A stretch of 64,000 bases of DNA from Streptomyces jeddahensis. Lineage in GTDB: Bacteria > Actinomycetota > Actinomycetes > Streptomycetales > Streptomycetaceae. The stretch is taken from positions 62,001 to 126,000 of the forward strand of contig NZ_LOHS01000089.1 of NCBI RefSeq assembly GCF_001642995.1, given 5' to 3'. Below the pieces are notes generated by a model that was not told where the DNA came from, did no database searches, and saw only the letters and a program-made list of their open reading frames with translations. Numbering within the stretch: the stretch's first letter is position 1; every line of letters starts with the position of its first letter. Shown here in pieces: positions 25,217 through 34,131 of the stretch. Both the position numbers and the translations under genes were made by a program.

Positions 25217-25307
25217 GGAGCGCAAAGCCGGTGTCGAGAAGGCGACCGTGCTCAGCCCTCCTTCGTCGGGCCTCCGCGCGGTCGCCTTCTCGACACCATC
25301 GCGCTCC
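25217..25307. repeat. Long inverted repeat between ispG and dxs
   Basis: Arms of 19 bp, perfectly complementary, lie at 25230-25248 and 25279-25297 (arm GGTGTCGAGAAGGCGACCG) around a 30-nt loop; an outer 7-bp arm pair GGAGCGC/GCGCTCC at 25217-25223 and 25301-25307 extends the stem across small bulges. It occupies most of the only large gap (157 bp) in the downstream half of the operon. It could attenuate, terminate or stabilise transcript. Confidence 0.8.
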
Positions 25308-25334
25308 TTCGGCTCACTCGCTGACAAGTGGTAC

Positions 25335-26525
25335 TCAGCTCACGACGACGCCGGACGCTCCCGGCGTGGTGACCGTCGGGGCACCGGAGGCGACCCCGTC
25401 GTCCTCCATCTGCTCGGCGAGCCTCATGGCCTCCTCGATGAGGGTCTCCACGATCTTCGACTCGGGCACCGTCTTGATCACCTCGCCCTTCACGAAGATC
25501 TGCCCCTTGCCATTGCCCGAGGCGACGCCGAGATCCGCCTCGCGGGCCTCACCGGGACCGTTCACGACGCACCCCATGACGGCCACGCGCAGCGGCACCT
25601 CCATACCCGTCAGACCTGCCGTGACCTCCTCGGCCAGCTTGTACACATCCACCTGCGCACGCCCGCACGACGGACACGACACGATCTCCAGACCCCGCTG
25701 GCGCAGGTTCAGCGACTCCAGGATCTGGATGCCGACCTTGACCTCCTCCACGGGAGGCGCGCTCAGCGAGACGCGGATGGTGTCCCCGATCCCCTGGGAC
25801 AGCAGCGCACCGAAGGCGACAGCAGACTTGATCGTGCCCTGGAACGCCGGACCGGCCTCCGTCACACCCAGATGCAGCGGATAGTCGCACTGGGCGGCCA
25901 GCTGCCGGTACGCCTCGATCATCACGACCGGGTCGTTGTGCTTGACGGAGATCTTGATGTCCCGGAAGTCGTGCTCCTCGAAGAGGGACGCCTCCCACAG
26001 GGCGGACTCGACGAGGGCCTCAGGCGTCGCCTTGCCGTATTTCTGCAGCAGCCGCCGGTCCAGGGAACCCGCGTTCACACCGATACGGATCGGCGTGCCG
26101 TGATCCTTAGCCGCCTTCGCGATCTCCCTGACCTTGTCGTCGAACTGCTTGATGTTGCCCGGGTTCACCCGCACCGCCGCACAACCCGCCTCGATCGCCG
26201 CGAAGACGTACTTCGGCTGGAAGTGGATGTCCGCGATCACCGGGATCTGCGACTTGCGCGCGATGGTCGCCAGCGCGTCCGCGTCGTCCTGCGTCGGACA
26301 CGCCACACGCACGATCTGGCACCCCGAAGCCGTCAGCTCCGCGATCTGCTGCAGCGTCGCACCGATGTCCGAGGTCCGCGTCGTCGTCATCGACTGCACC
26401 GACACCGGCGCGCCCCCGCCCACGGCCACGGGCCCGACCTGGATCTGCCGCGAGACACGACGCTCGGCGATCGGCCGGGCCGGCAGTTCCGGAATCCCCA
26501 GTGAGACAGGCTCCACAGTCGTCAT
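25335..26525 (-). CDS. ispG: 4-hydroxy-3-methylbut-2-enyl diphosphate synthase (flavodoxin-type)
   Basis: A 396-aa [4Fe-4S] enzyme of the MEP pathway converting methylerythritol cyclodiphosphate to HMBPP. N-terminal TIM barrel: VGPVAVGGGAPVSVQSMTTT, VRVACPTQDDA, ADIHFQPKYV, RVNPGNIKQFDDK and RIGVNAGSLDRR. C-terminal cluster domain: SCPSCGRAQVDV (two Cys) and MGCVVNGPGEAREAD (third Cys and catalytic Glu). The ATG at 26523-26525 overlaps the hpnH stop (ATGA) with AGGTGA upstream. With dxs it makes the operon partly self-sufficient for isoprenoid precursors. Confidence 0.95.
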   Translation of the reverse strand: MTTVEPVSLGIPELPARPIAERRVSRQIQVGPVAVGGGAPVSVQSMTTTRTSDIGATLQQIAELTASGCQIVRVACPTQDDADALATIARKSQIPVIADIHFQPKYVFAAIEAGCAAVRVNPGNIKQFDDKVREIAKAAKDHGTPIRIGVNAGSLDRRLLQKYGKATPEALVESALWEASLFEEHDFRDIKISVKHNDPVVMIEAYRQLAAQCDYPLHLGVTEAGPAFQGTIKSAVAFGALLSQGIGDTIRVSLSAPPVEEVKVGIQILESLNLRQRGLEIVSCPSCGRAQVDVYKLAEEVTAGLTGMEVPLRVAVMGCVVNGPGEAREADLGVASGNGKGQIFVKGEVIKTVPESKIVETLIEEAMRLAEQMEDDGVASGAPTVTTPGASGVVVS

Positions 26526-27556
26526 GGCGTCACCTGCGGCTTTCCGTTGCCCAGGGTCTCGCGGGCCGCCCGCAGAGACTCCTTGAGCGAGCCCATGGTG
26601 GCCATGACGGCGGTGGGCTCGTAGCCGCAGTGCGCCATGCAATTGGCGCACCGCGGGTCCTTGCCTCGGCCGTACGCATCCCAGTCGGTCTCCTCCAGGA
26701 GCTGCCGGTACGTCGGGACGTACCCGTCGCTCATCAGATAGCAGGGCTTCTGCCAGCCGAAGAGGGAATAGCTCGGGATGGCCCAGGCGGTGCACGGGAA
26801 GTCGACCTTGCCTTCCAGGAAGTCCAGGAAGAGCGGGCTCTGGTTGAGGCGCCAGCGCCTTCGGTTGCCGCCTGCGAAGGCCTTCTTGAACAGCTCGCGG
26901 GTCTGCTGGACGCCCAGGAAGTGCTCCTGGTCGGGGGCCTTCTCGTAGGCGTAGGCGGGCGAGAGCATCATCTCGTCGACCTTGAGGTCGTCGTTGAGGA
27001 AGTTGAGCACGTCGATGACGGTCTGCGGGGTGTCGGTGTTGAAGAACGTCGAGTTGGTGGTGACCCGGAAGCCCCGCCGCTTGGCCTCCTTGATGGCCTC
27101 CACCGCCTCGTCGAAGACGCCTTCCTTGGCGACCGACTCGTCATGCCGCTCCCGGAGGCCGTCGACGTGCACGGCCCACGCGAAGTACGGCGACGGCTTG
27201 AACTTGTCCATCTTCTTGCGCATCAGCAGCGCGTTGGTGCACAGGAAGACGAACTTCTTCTTCGCCACCAACTGCCGTACGATCTCGTCGATCTGCGGAT
27301 GCATCAGCGGCTCGCCGCCGGCGATCGACACCATCGGCGCACCGGACTCGAGTACGGCGCCCACGGCCTGGGCCACCGGCATGCGCTGCTTGAGCACTCC
27401 CGCCGGGTGCTGGATCTTGCCGCAGCCCTCGCATTTGAGGTTGCACGCGAAGAGCGGTTCCAGTTCGACGAGCAGCGCGAACTTGTCCCGCCTGCGCAGC
27501 TTCTGCTCAAACAGATACGTAGCGACCTTGATGGTCTGACGGAGCGGCATGGCCAT
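26522..27556 (-). CDS. hpnH: Adenosyl-hopene transferase HpnH (radical SAM)
   Basis: A 344-aa radical-SAM enzyme that attaches 5'-deoxyadenosine to diploptene to give adenosylhopane. The cluster motif CNLKCEGC (Cys38, 42, 45) fits CX3CX2C; SIAGGEPLMHP is the GGE motif; the C-terminal SPASM-like Cys region has FPCTAWAIPSYS, QKPCYLMSDGY and CANCMAHCGYEP. Start MAMPLRQTIKVATYLFE at 27556 is chosen because AGGAGGTGA lies 8 nt upstream; the GTG at 27565 would overlap that site. It lies between hpnG and ispG with 5-nt and overlapping spacing. Confidence 0.95.
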   Translation of the reverse strand: MAMPLRQTIKVATYLFEQKLRRRDKFALLVELEPLFACNLKCEGCGKIQHPAGVLKQRMPVAQAVGAVLESGAPMVSIAGGEPLMHPQIDEIVRQLVAKKKFVFLCTNALLMRKKMDKFKPSPYFAWAVHVDGLRERHDESVAKEGVFDEAVEAIKEAKRRGFRVTTNSTFFNTDTPQTVIDVLNFLNDDLKVDEMMLSPAYAYEKAPDQEHFLGVQQTRELFKKAFAGGNRRRWRLNQSPLFLDFLEGKVDFPCTAWAIPSYSLFGWQKPCYLMSDGYVPTYRQLLEETDWDAYGRGKDPRCANCMAHCGYEPTAVMATMGSLKESLRAARETLGNGKPQVTP

Positions 27557-27561
27557 CTTGC

Positions 27562-28212
27562 TCACCTCCTGGGGAGCAGCGAATTACGGTGCCATTCAAA
27601 GAACACAGGCAGCACGGAACGAAGAACATGGAAAGCTGATATTCCACCTCGGACCGTGCCGATTCGGACGAGCTCATGCTCTGGAGCGTCCACGACCACC
27701 CGGACGGCCGCAACCGGGCGCGGACCCACCCGAACGGCCGAGCGGAGCGTCGCCGCTGATTCCATGTCCACCGCGATCGCGCCCTTGGCCAGCAGCTCGG
27801 AACGCTCGTGACCTCGGACGACGTGGTCGGAGCCGGTGAGCGGCCCGGTGTGGACCGTCCGCCCGGGAACGGCCCGGACCAGCTCCCGTACGAGCAGTTC
27901 CGTGCCCGCGCACGGCGTAGTGCCGTCCGGGTCGCGGGTCTCCTCGGCGACCACCAGATCGCCGGGGTGCATGCCCGGTGCGAGCCCGGCGCAGAAGCCG
28001 GTGGCCATGACGGCCGCTTCGCGCAGCGCCTCGTCGGCGAGAGCACGCGTGACGGCGCGTTCTGCGGCCTTTGGGCCCATGCCCGTACGCAGGACGGTCA
28101 CCGGTCCCGCTGCGCCCGCACGCTCACCGGTGCGCAGGGCGAAGCGCTCGATGCCGAGCGCGCAGGCGACCAGCAGGGGCGGCCCCTCCTGGGAGGCCGG
28201 GGTCCCTGCCAT
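27562..28212 (-). CDS. hpnG: Hopanoid nucleoside phosphorylase HpnG-like
   Basis: A 216-aa phosphorylase/nucleosidase of the PNP/MTAN type that removes adenine from adenosylhopane to yield ribosyl- (phospho-ribosyl-) hopane. Seen: VTVLRTGMGPKAAERAVTRA, VMATGFCAGLAPGMHPGDLV and AVDMESAATLRSAV, the substrate-binding Met-Glu segment. It is slightly short but all fold elements are present. ATG at 28210-28212 overlaps the shc stop (TGATG) and the next gene, hpnH, starts 5 nt after its stop. Position between shc and hpnH is diagnostic. Confidence 0.88.
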   Translation of the reverse strand: MAGTPASQEGPPLLVACALGIERFALRTGERAGAAGPVTVLRTGMGPKAAERAVTRALADEALREAAVMATGFCAGLAPGMHPGDLVVAEETRDPDGTTPCAGTELLVRELVRAVPGRTVHTGPLTGSDHVVRGHERSELLAKGAIAVDMESAATLRSAVRVGPRPVAAVRVVVDAPEHELVRIGTVRGGISAFHVLRSVLPVFFEWHRNSLLPRR

Positions 28213-30218
28213 CAGCTCGCCTTGCCGAAGGACGGTTCCCCGTAGACGTACCGGCCGAGCGCGGTGAGCGGGAAGACCTGCCGGTAGAGGTGGTAGTTGA
28301 TGGAGAAGTCCCAGGGGAATCCGGTGCCGGTGAAGTACGGCTCGTCCCAGGAGCCGTCCCCTCCTTGCGTCTCGGCGAGCCAGGCGATGCCGCGCTCCAC
28401 AGCCTTGGACTCCTGTTCGCCGGCCGCGAGCAGCGCGAGCAGCGCCCAGGCGGTCTGCGAGGCGGTGGAGGCGCCCCGGCCGCTCCACCCCGCCACGTCG
28501 CGGTACGAGCGCAGGTCCTCGCCCCAGCCGCCGTCGTCGTTCTGGACGGACTCCAGCCAGGCGACGGCGCGGCGGATCGCGGGGTGCGAGCCGGGCAGTC
28601 CGGCGGCCGTCAGCGCGGGCACCACCGATCCGGTGCCGTACACGTAGTTGACGCCCCAGCGGCCGAACCAGGAGCCGTTCGCCTCCTGCTCCGCGAGCAG
28701 CCACTCGATGCCGCGGCGCGTGGCCGGGTGGTGGGCCTTCCCGTCGGCCGCCAGCATCTCCACGACGTGCGCGGTGACGTCGGCGGACGGCGGGTCGATG
28801 ACCTCACCGAAGTCGCAGAACGGCAGCCGGTTCGGGAAGCTGCTGTCGTTGTCGACGTCGAAGGCGCCCCAGGCGCCGTTCTTCGACTGCATGCCGAGGT
28901 TCCAGTGCACACCCCGGTCGATGGCGCGCTCGACGCGGTCGGGGTCCGGGTGCTTGACGCGCCGGAGGGCGAGGACGACCTCGGCGGTGTCGTCGATGTC
29001 CGGGTAGTTGTCGTTGTGGAACTCGAACGCCCATCCGCCCGGGGTGAGGTGCGGCCTGCGGACCGACCAGTCACCCGGACGGACGATCTGCTCGCCCAGC
29101 ATCCAGTCGGCGGCCTTGACGAGCTGCGGGTGGTCGGCGGGCAGGCCCGCGTCGGCGAGCGCGATGGTCGCGAGGCACGTGTCCCATACGGGCGACTGGC
29201 ACGCCTCGATCATCCGGGCCCCGTCCTTCCGCCATACGGCGTACCGGTCGAGCGACTCGAGGCCCGCGCGCATCACCGGGTGCTCGAGGTCGTAGCCGAG
29301 CAGATGCAGCGCGATCAGCGAGTACACGGCGGGCGGCTGGATGCCTCCCCAGCAGCCGTCGTTCTCCTGGCGCTCGATGATCCAGCGGGCCGCGGAGTTC
29401 ATCGCCGCCCTGCGCAGGCGGCGCGGCGCGACCTTGTGATACGCGTGCAAGGCCTTGTCCAGGCGCTCGAAGACGCCGTCCCAGCTGGCCACGGGCGCGA
29501 GGCGCCGGGGTGGACTGGGGTTGCGCGGATCGCTGTGCAGCTCGTCGAGCGGGAAGGGCGCGGGACGCACCGGCCGCTTCGCGGAGACGATGGTCAGCGG
29601 CACGATGGTCTGCCGGGCCCAGCAGCCGAAGTCGTAGATGTTGAGCGGGAACCACTTCGGGAAGTAGATGAGCTCGGGCGGGAGTTCGGGCAGGTCGTCC
29701 CACTTCCACCAGCCGAAGAGGGCGAGCCAGATGCGGGTGAAGACCCGGCTTGCGGCGATGCCGCCCTGCTCGCGGATCCATTCCGCGGCCTTGGCCATGT
29801 GCGGGTCGTCGGGGCTGTCCCCGGCAAGGCGCAGCGCGACATACGCCTCGATGGTGGTGGAGAGCTCGCCGGGCCCGCCGTAGAACGTGGCCCAGGTGCC
29901 GTCGTCGCGCTGCTCGCCGCGGACGAAGAGGGCGGCGGCTTTGGTGGTCGCCTCGTCCCGGATGCCCAGGAACTGCCTCAGCAGCAGGTCTTCGGCGTCC
30001 ATCGTGACGTTGGTCTCGAGGTCGCCCTTCCACCAGCCCTGGGCGTCCTGGCGGACGAGAAGGAAGTCAGTGGCGCGTTCGAGGGCGCGGGTGGCGGCTT
30101 CACGCGTCCCGGCCGCCGCGGGCGTCGATTCGGTTGTTCCGGCTTGTCCAGTTGTTCCGCTGGCCGAGGCAGCGCGGGGCGGAACCGCTCCGGTGCTTCC
30201 ATCGGTCGTCGCTGTCAT
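28212..30218 (-). CDS. shc: Squalene-hopene cyclase
   Basis: A 668-aa monotopic membrane-associated cyclase turning squalene into hopene/hopanol. The protonating motif DIDDTAE has the DXDD at residues 407-410. QW repeats are plentiful (QGWWKG, DGTWATFYGG, DGCWGGIQP, NGAWGAFDVDN, NGSWFGRWGVNYVYG, DGGWGED, DGSWDEPYFTGTGFPWDF). An Ala/Thr/Ser-rich ~38-residue extension precedes the cyclase fold. The ATG at 30216-30218 has GGGGA upstream. It is 127 bp after the polyprenyl synthase and overlaps hpnG. Confidence 0.97.
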   Translation of the reverse strand: MTATTDGSTGAVPPRAASASGTTGQAGTTESTPAAAGTREAATRALERATDFLLVRQDAQGWWKGDLETNVTMDAEDLLLRQFLGIRDEATTKAAALFVRGEQRDDGTWATFYGGPGELSTTIEAYVALRLAGDSPDDPHMAKAAEWIREQGGIAASRVFTRIWLALFGWWKWDDLPELPPELIYFPKWFPLNIYDFGCWARQTIVPLTIVSAKRPVRPAPFPLDELHSDPRNPSPPRRLAPVASWDGVFERLDKALHAYHKVAPRRLRRAAMNSAARWIIERQENDGCWGGIQPPAVYSLIALHLLGYDLEHPVMRAGLESLDRYAVWRKDGARMIEACQSPVWDTCLATIALADAGLPADHPQLVKAADWMLGEQIVRPGDWSVRRPHLTPGGWAFEFHNDNYPDIDDTAEVVLALRRVKHPDPDRVERAIDRGVHWNLGMQSKNGAWGAFDVDNDSSFPNRLPFCDFGEVIDPPSADVTAHVVEMLAADGKAHHPATRRGIEWLLAEQEANGSWFGRWGVNYVYGTGSVVPALTAAGLPGSHPAIRRAVAWLESVQNDDGGWGEDLRSYRDVAGWSGRGASTASQTAWALLALLAAGEQESKAVERGIAWLAETQGGDGSWDEPYFTGTGFPWDFSINYHLYRQVFPLTALGRYVYGEPSFGKAS

Positions 30219-30345
30219 GGCTTCCCCTTCGTGCAGTGGTCGTTCTGCTGGGTCCGCCGTCGGCCGGTGCCTGGTGGGCACCGGCCGGCGACTGCGCTGG
30301 AGATCCGGGGGCCGCCCCGGAAGCACACCTATGGGCCGATAGCGA

Positions 30346-31413
30346 TCATCTCTTCCGTACGACGACGAAGTCGGCGAGCGCGACGAGCTGCGCCCGCACC
30401 TGGTCGGGCATGTCGACGGCGTCCAGCGCCTCGATGGCGATGGCGTGCTGCCGCCTGGCCTCCTCGGCGGTCCACTGGCGGCCGCCCGCCTCCTCGATGA
30501 GGGCGGCACGCGCGGCGAACTCCTCCTCGGAGAAGCTGTCGAAGTCGGTGCTCTTGGCGTCGGCGGAGAGCAGCTCGCCGAGCCGCTCCGATGCCGGGCC
30601 GCCCGCCGCGAGCGCGGCCACGACCGGCAGGGACTTCTTGCGCTGACGCAGGTCGCTCCACGTCTGCTTGCCGGTGGCCTCCGGGTCGCCCCAGATGCCC
30701 AGCAGGTCGTCGACGGCCTGGAAGGCGAGGCCGAGGTGGTAGCCGTACTTCTCCAGGGTGTCCGCGGTGCGATCGTCGGCGCCGCCGAGCACCGCGCCGA
30801 TGGAGCACGCACAGGCGAGGAGGGCGCCCGTCTTGTTGCCCTCCATCTCCAGGCACTCCTCGACGGTGACGCGCTCGCGGTGCTCGTAGGAGATGTCCTG
30901 CGCCTGGCCGTCGATGAGCGCGCGGGTCGCGGCGGTGAGGCGGCGCGTGGCGCGGCCCGCCTCGACGGTGCCGAGCTCAAGCAGGATCTCGTTGGCGAGG
31001 GCGAAGAGGGCGTCGCCGACGAGGATGGCCTGCGCCGGGCCGTGCACCTTCCACACCGTGTCGCGGTGGCGGCGCTGCTCGTCGCCGTCCATCAGGTCGT
31101 CGTGCAGGAGCGAGAAATTGTGCACCAGCTCGACGGCGACCGCGCCGGGGACGCCGACCTCGGGGGCGGCACCTGCGGCCTGCGCGGACAGCAGGGCCAG
31201 CGCGGGGCGTACGGCCTTGCCGCCGTCGCCGTCGGAGGGGTTGCCCTCGGCGTCGATCCAGCCGAAGTGGTAGGCGGCGACGGTGTCCATGGGCGCTGCG
31301 AGGCGCTCCACGGCGGCCCTCAGCACCGGTGCGGCCAGCGTCCGGCCGCGCTCGAGCAGCGCGGTCACGTCCACCGCGTCGGCAGCCGATTCGGCCGGGG
31401 GCACAGTGGGCAC
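30346..31413 (-). CDS. Polyprenyl diphosphate synthase (FPP-type)
   Basis: A 355-aa trans-prenyltransferase with both Asp-rich motifs: first HNFSLLHDDLMD (DDxxD) and second FQAVDDLLGIWGD (DDxxG/D), plus GKAVRPALALL and the QDISYEHRE and MEGNKTGALL segments. In hopanoid operons it makes farnesyl diphosphate for squalene synthesis. The residue pattern before the first motif (VELVHNFSLLHDD) does not let me exclude geranylgeranyl product. GTG at 31411-31413 has GAGGAGA at good spacing; the open frame upstream is non-coding shadow. Located between hpnE and shc. Confidence 0.9.
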   Translation of the reverse strand: MPTVPPAESAADAVDVTALLERGRTLAAPVLRAAVERLAAPMDTVAAYHFGWIDAEGNPSDGDGGKAVRPALALLSAQAAGAAPEVGVPGAVAVELVHNFSLLHDDLMDGDEQRRHRDTVWKVHGPAQAILVGDALFALANEILLELGTVEAGRATRRLTAATRALIDGQAQDISYEHRERVTVEECLEMEGNKTGALLACACSIGAVLGGADDRTADTLEKYGYHLGLAFQAVDDLLGIWGDPEATGKQTWSDLRQRKKSLPVVAALAAGGPASERLGELLSADAKSTDFDSFSEEEFAARAALIEEAGGRQWTAEEARRQHAIAIEALDAVDMPDQVRAQLVALADFVVVRKR

Positions 31414-31472
31414 AGTCTCTCCTCTTGTTGCGGTACCGGGGATACGGGGGCTTGCCCCGTGCAGTGCGGACG

Positions 31473-33032
31473 TCACCGGATGCCACCTCGCAGTGATGCG
31501 CCGGTTCCCTCGGGTGTCCGGCCGGGGGTCCGGCCCGCGGCGAAGCCGCTGCCTGTTGCCGCGTCCCCCGGGAGTGCGCGGTCCTGGGCGTCCTCGACGA
31601 GCTCGAAGAGGTGGTCGCGCGGCCGGCCGAGAGCGCGCAGCGCGGCGCCCGCCGCGCTGACGCCGCTGCGGACCGCGCTCTCCATCGTCGCGGGCCACCC
31701 GGTGGCGGTCCACGCTCCGGCCAGGTAGAGGCCGGGGGCCTTGGTGCGGGCGCCGGGCCGAAGCCTGCCGACGCCGGGGGCGGGCGCGAACGTCGCGGTG
31801 CGCTCCCGGGTGACGAAGAAGTCGCGCACCTCGGCACCGCGCGCGGCGGGCAGCAGCCGCTCCAGCTCCGGCAGATAGCGTTCGCGCAGGGTGGCGACGG
31901 GATCGTCGATCTCGTCGTGGACGGCCGACTGGGATAGCGCCAGATACTGACCACTCGTCAGACCGGAGGCGTCGGTGCGGTCGAACACCCACTGCACCGG
32001 GGAGCCGAGCGCGGCGAAGAACGGCCGCCTGAGCACCTTGCGGTCGTAGACGACGTGGACGTTGAGGATGGGCGCGGTGCCGATGGACAGCAGCCGCTCG
32101 GGCTCGTCGAGGGCACCGTCCGGGAGCAGATCGTGCGCCTCGCGCTGCGGTACGGCGAGCACGACGGCGTCGGCGCCGAACCGCTCCCCGGGAACCTCTA
32201 CGTACCAACGCCCGTTATCCGTACGGGAGATGGAGGTGACGCGTGTACGGAGTTCGGTGCGGACGCCCGCGGTGTCGAGCGCCTTGCGGGCCAGCGTGTC
32301 GTGGAGTTCACCGAGGGACACCCGTGCCCAGCCGATGTCGGCGGCCCCCGGGTCGGACAGCAGCCCGGTCTTGAAGACCATCGCGGCCAGGCCCAGCGAG
32401 GCGTCGCCCGCGACGGCGTTCAGCGTGGCGACACCGACCAGGTCCCACAGCGCTTCGACGGCGCGCGGCGACTGGCCGTGCCGGGCCAGCCAGCTGCCGA
32501 AGTCCTGTGCGTCCAGCGCCGGATCGGCCGGGTCGAGCTTCTTGAGGGCCAGCGCGGCCCGCCCCACCTTGGCGCGTTCGGCGAGCGACAGGTGCGGATA
32601 CGTGGCGAGGCTCGACGCGAGATGCAGCGGTACGGGCAGGGCGGTGCGGCGGAGCCTGCCGAGCCGGAGTCCGTTTCGGGACCCGTTGGCGCCGGCGTCA
32701 GAGCCCGCGTCGAGCACGGGTACGTCGAGTCGTTCCTGCAGCGGCGCGAGCGGCGTGCCGTCGATGCGGTCCAGGAACCAGCGGTAGGCGGTGCAGCAGC
32801 GCAGATAGACGTGCTGGCCGTTGTCGACGGTCAGGTCGCCCCGCTGGAAGGAGAAGGCGAGCCCGCCCAGACGCGGGCGCCCCTCGAGCAGGGTCACCTG
32901 CACTCCGGCGTCGGCGAGTGCCAGCGCAGTGGTGATGCCGGCGAGTCCTCCGCCGACCACCACGGCGGCGGCCCTCCCTGGGCCGCCTGCGGCGTGTGCG
33001 TCCAGCTCGTCCGGCTGCATGTCGTCGCTCAT
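31473..33032 (-). CDS. hpnE: Hydroxysqualene dehydroxylase HpnE
   Basis: A 519-aa FAD amine-oxidase/phytoene-desaturase-like enzyme that converts hydroxysqualene to squalene. The FAD loop is AAVVVGGGLAGITTALALADAG followed by TLLEGRPRLGGLAFSF; a C-terminal FAD contact is visible in GLYLAGAWTATGWPATMESAVRSG. A tail of ~35 residues (EGTGASLRGGIR end) is Gly/Arg-rich. The ATG at 33030-33032 overlaps the stop of the 50-aa gene upstream (ATGA) and has GGGAGGG upstream. With hpnC and hpnD it replaces the eukaryotic-type squalene synthase. Confidence 0.93.
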   Translation of the reverse strand: MSDDMQPDELDAHAAGGPGRAAAVVVGGGLAGITTALALADAGVQVTLLEGRPRLGGLAFSFQRGDLTVDNGQHVYLRCCTAYRWFLDRIDGTPLAPLQERLDVPVLDAGSDAGANGSRNGLRLGRLRRTALPVPLHLASSLATYPHLSLAERAKVGRAALALKKLDPADPALDAQDFGSWLARHGQSPRAVEALWDLVGVATLNAVAGDASLGLAAMVFKTGLLSDPGAADIGWARVSLGELHDTLARKALDTAGVRTELRTRVTSISRTDNGRWYVEVPGERFGADAVVLAVPQREAHDLLPDGALDEPERLLSIGTAPILNVHVVYDRKVLRRPFFAALGSPVQWVFDRTDASGLTSGQYLALSQSAVHDEIDDPVATLRERYLPELERLLPAARGAEVRDFFVTRERTATFAPAPGVGRLRPGARTKAPGLYLAGAWTATGWPATMESAVRSGVSAAGAALRALGRPRDHLFELVEDAQDRALPGDAATGSGFAAGRTPGRTPEGTGASLRGGIR

Positions 33033-33181
33033 CGCGTGCCCTCCCCACCGGCCCAGCGCTCGATGTCGGCGAAGCGCTCGACGATCGCACGAGGGGCCGC
33101 CGCTGTGAGGGACGCCACGCCGAGGCGGAGGGTTGCGCACCGTTTGCCGCGAGTTGTCACACGGCGGCCGTGGAGGTTCAC
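33029..33181 (-). CDS. 50-aa DUF6380-like protein in the hopanoid operon
   Basis: A GTG at 33179-33181, with AGGAGG 8 nt upstream, opens a 50-codon frame: MNLHGRRVTTRGKR, CATLRLGVASLTAAAPRAI, then VERFADIERWAGGEGTR. The basic N-terminus and KRxATLRxxVASLTA core match small Streptomyces proteins I know as DUF6380; that assignment is from memory. Both ends are translationally coupled: the start overlaps the hpnD stop (GTGA), and its stop overlaps the hpnE start (ATGA). S. coelicolor has a similar small gene at this spot in my recollection. No function is known; it may assist or simply couple hpnE translation. Confidence 0.75.
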   Translation of the reverse strand: MNLHGRRVTTRGKRCATLRLGVASLTAAAPRAIVERFADIERWAGGEGTR

Positions 33182-34131
33182 CGGGCGCGCCTCCTGACGG
33201 TTCCCCGGGAGACCTGCCGGGCGTCGAGACCGGACAGTCCGCGCACGGCGACATAGGCCTTCTCGCGGCCGGGCAGGGAGACACGCCCACGCAGCACGGC
33301 CTCAGGGTCGCGCTCGATACGGTCGAGCAGGCGCCGGTAGATGCCGGCCATCGCCGCGACACAGGCGCCGCTGCGCCGGTCGAGCATGGGCAGCAGCCGG
33401 TACCCCTCGGCGAACAGGGCGCGGGCACGCCGTACCTCGAAGTGCACCAGGCCGGGGAAGTCGGAGCCGGCTGGCGGCCTGGGACCGCTGAAACCTGCCG
33501 AACAGCCGAACTTGGCGAGGTCGTCGGCGGGCAGATAGGTGCGGCCGCCCTCCGCGTCCTCACGGATGTCCCGGAGGATGTTGGTGAGTTGCAGCGCGAG
33601 GCCGAGCGTGTCGGCGTACTCGGGCGCGCGCTCGGCGTTGCGCGCGCCCGGCTCGGTGCCGAACACGCCGAGGGAAAGCCGCCCGATGGCGCCGGCGACA
33701 CAACGGCAGTAGACCTTCAGGTCCTCCCAGGTCTCATAGGTCTCGCCGCGGACGTCCATGACGACGCCGTCGATCAGTTCGTCGAGCCCGCCGAGCGGGA
33801 TCGGGAACTGCTCCGCGGCATGCGCGAGGGCCACGGCCACCGGGTCTGTGTCGTCCTCGGCGACCTTGCCTTCACGGATGCCGTCCAGCACGGCGCGCGT
33901 CTCGTCGAGCCGGGCCGTCTTGACCTCGGGTGCGAGGTCGCCGTCGCCGATGTCGTCGACGCGCCGCGAGAACGCGTAGAGCGCCGACATCGCACGGCGC
34001 TTCGGCGCGGGCAGGAGCCGGATGCCGTAGGCGAAGTTGCGGGCCTGCCGGCCGGTGACGGCCTCGCAGTAGCTGTAGGCGGCGAGCACTGGTGCGGACA
34101 CGTGCTGGTCTTCCTCCACGGTCCGGATCAC
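33178..34131 (-). CDS. hpnD: Presqualene diphosphate synthase HpnD
   Basis: A 317-aa squalene/phytoene-synthase-fold enzyme joining two FPP into presqualene diphosphate. First Asp-rich motif in ALYAFSRRVDDIGDGD, second in LGLALQLTNILRDIREDAEG with GRTYLPADDL next; YCRCVAGAIGRL is the conserved Y-C segment. GTG at 34129-34131 overlaps the hpnC stop (GTGA). A GTG ten codons later (VSAPVLAAYSYCEA) with GAGGAA upstream is an alternative start. The C-terminus is basic (VRRRAR). Confidence 0.93.
   Translation of the reverse strand: MIRTVEEDQHVSAPVLAAYSYCEAVTGRQARNFAYGIRLLPAPKRRAMSALYAFSRRVDDIGDGDLAPEVKTARLDETRAVLDGIREGKVAEDDTDPVAVALAHAAEQFPIPLGGLDELIDGVVMDVRGETYETWEDLKVYCRCVAGAIGRLSLGVFGTEPGARNAERAPEYADTLGLALQLTNILRDIREDAEGGRTYLPADDLAKFGCSAGFSGPRPPAGSDFPGLVHFEVRRARALFAEGYRLLPMLDRRSGACVAAMAGIYRRLLDRIERDPEAVLRGRVSLPGREKAYVAVRGLSGLDARQVSRGTVRRRAR

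Noticed and set aside
25177..25327. Longer dxs start upstream of GTG 25177
   Set aside because: The extension lies in the inverted repeat, has no Dxs similarity, and the 25177 GTG has GGAGG.
28071..30500. 809-aa plus-strand open frame
   Set aside because: It is antisense to shc, which has complete catalytic motifs; shadow frame.
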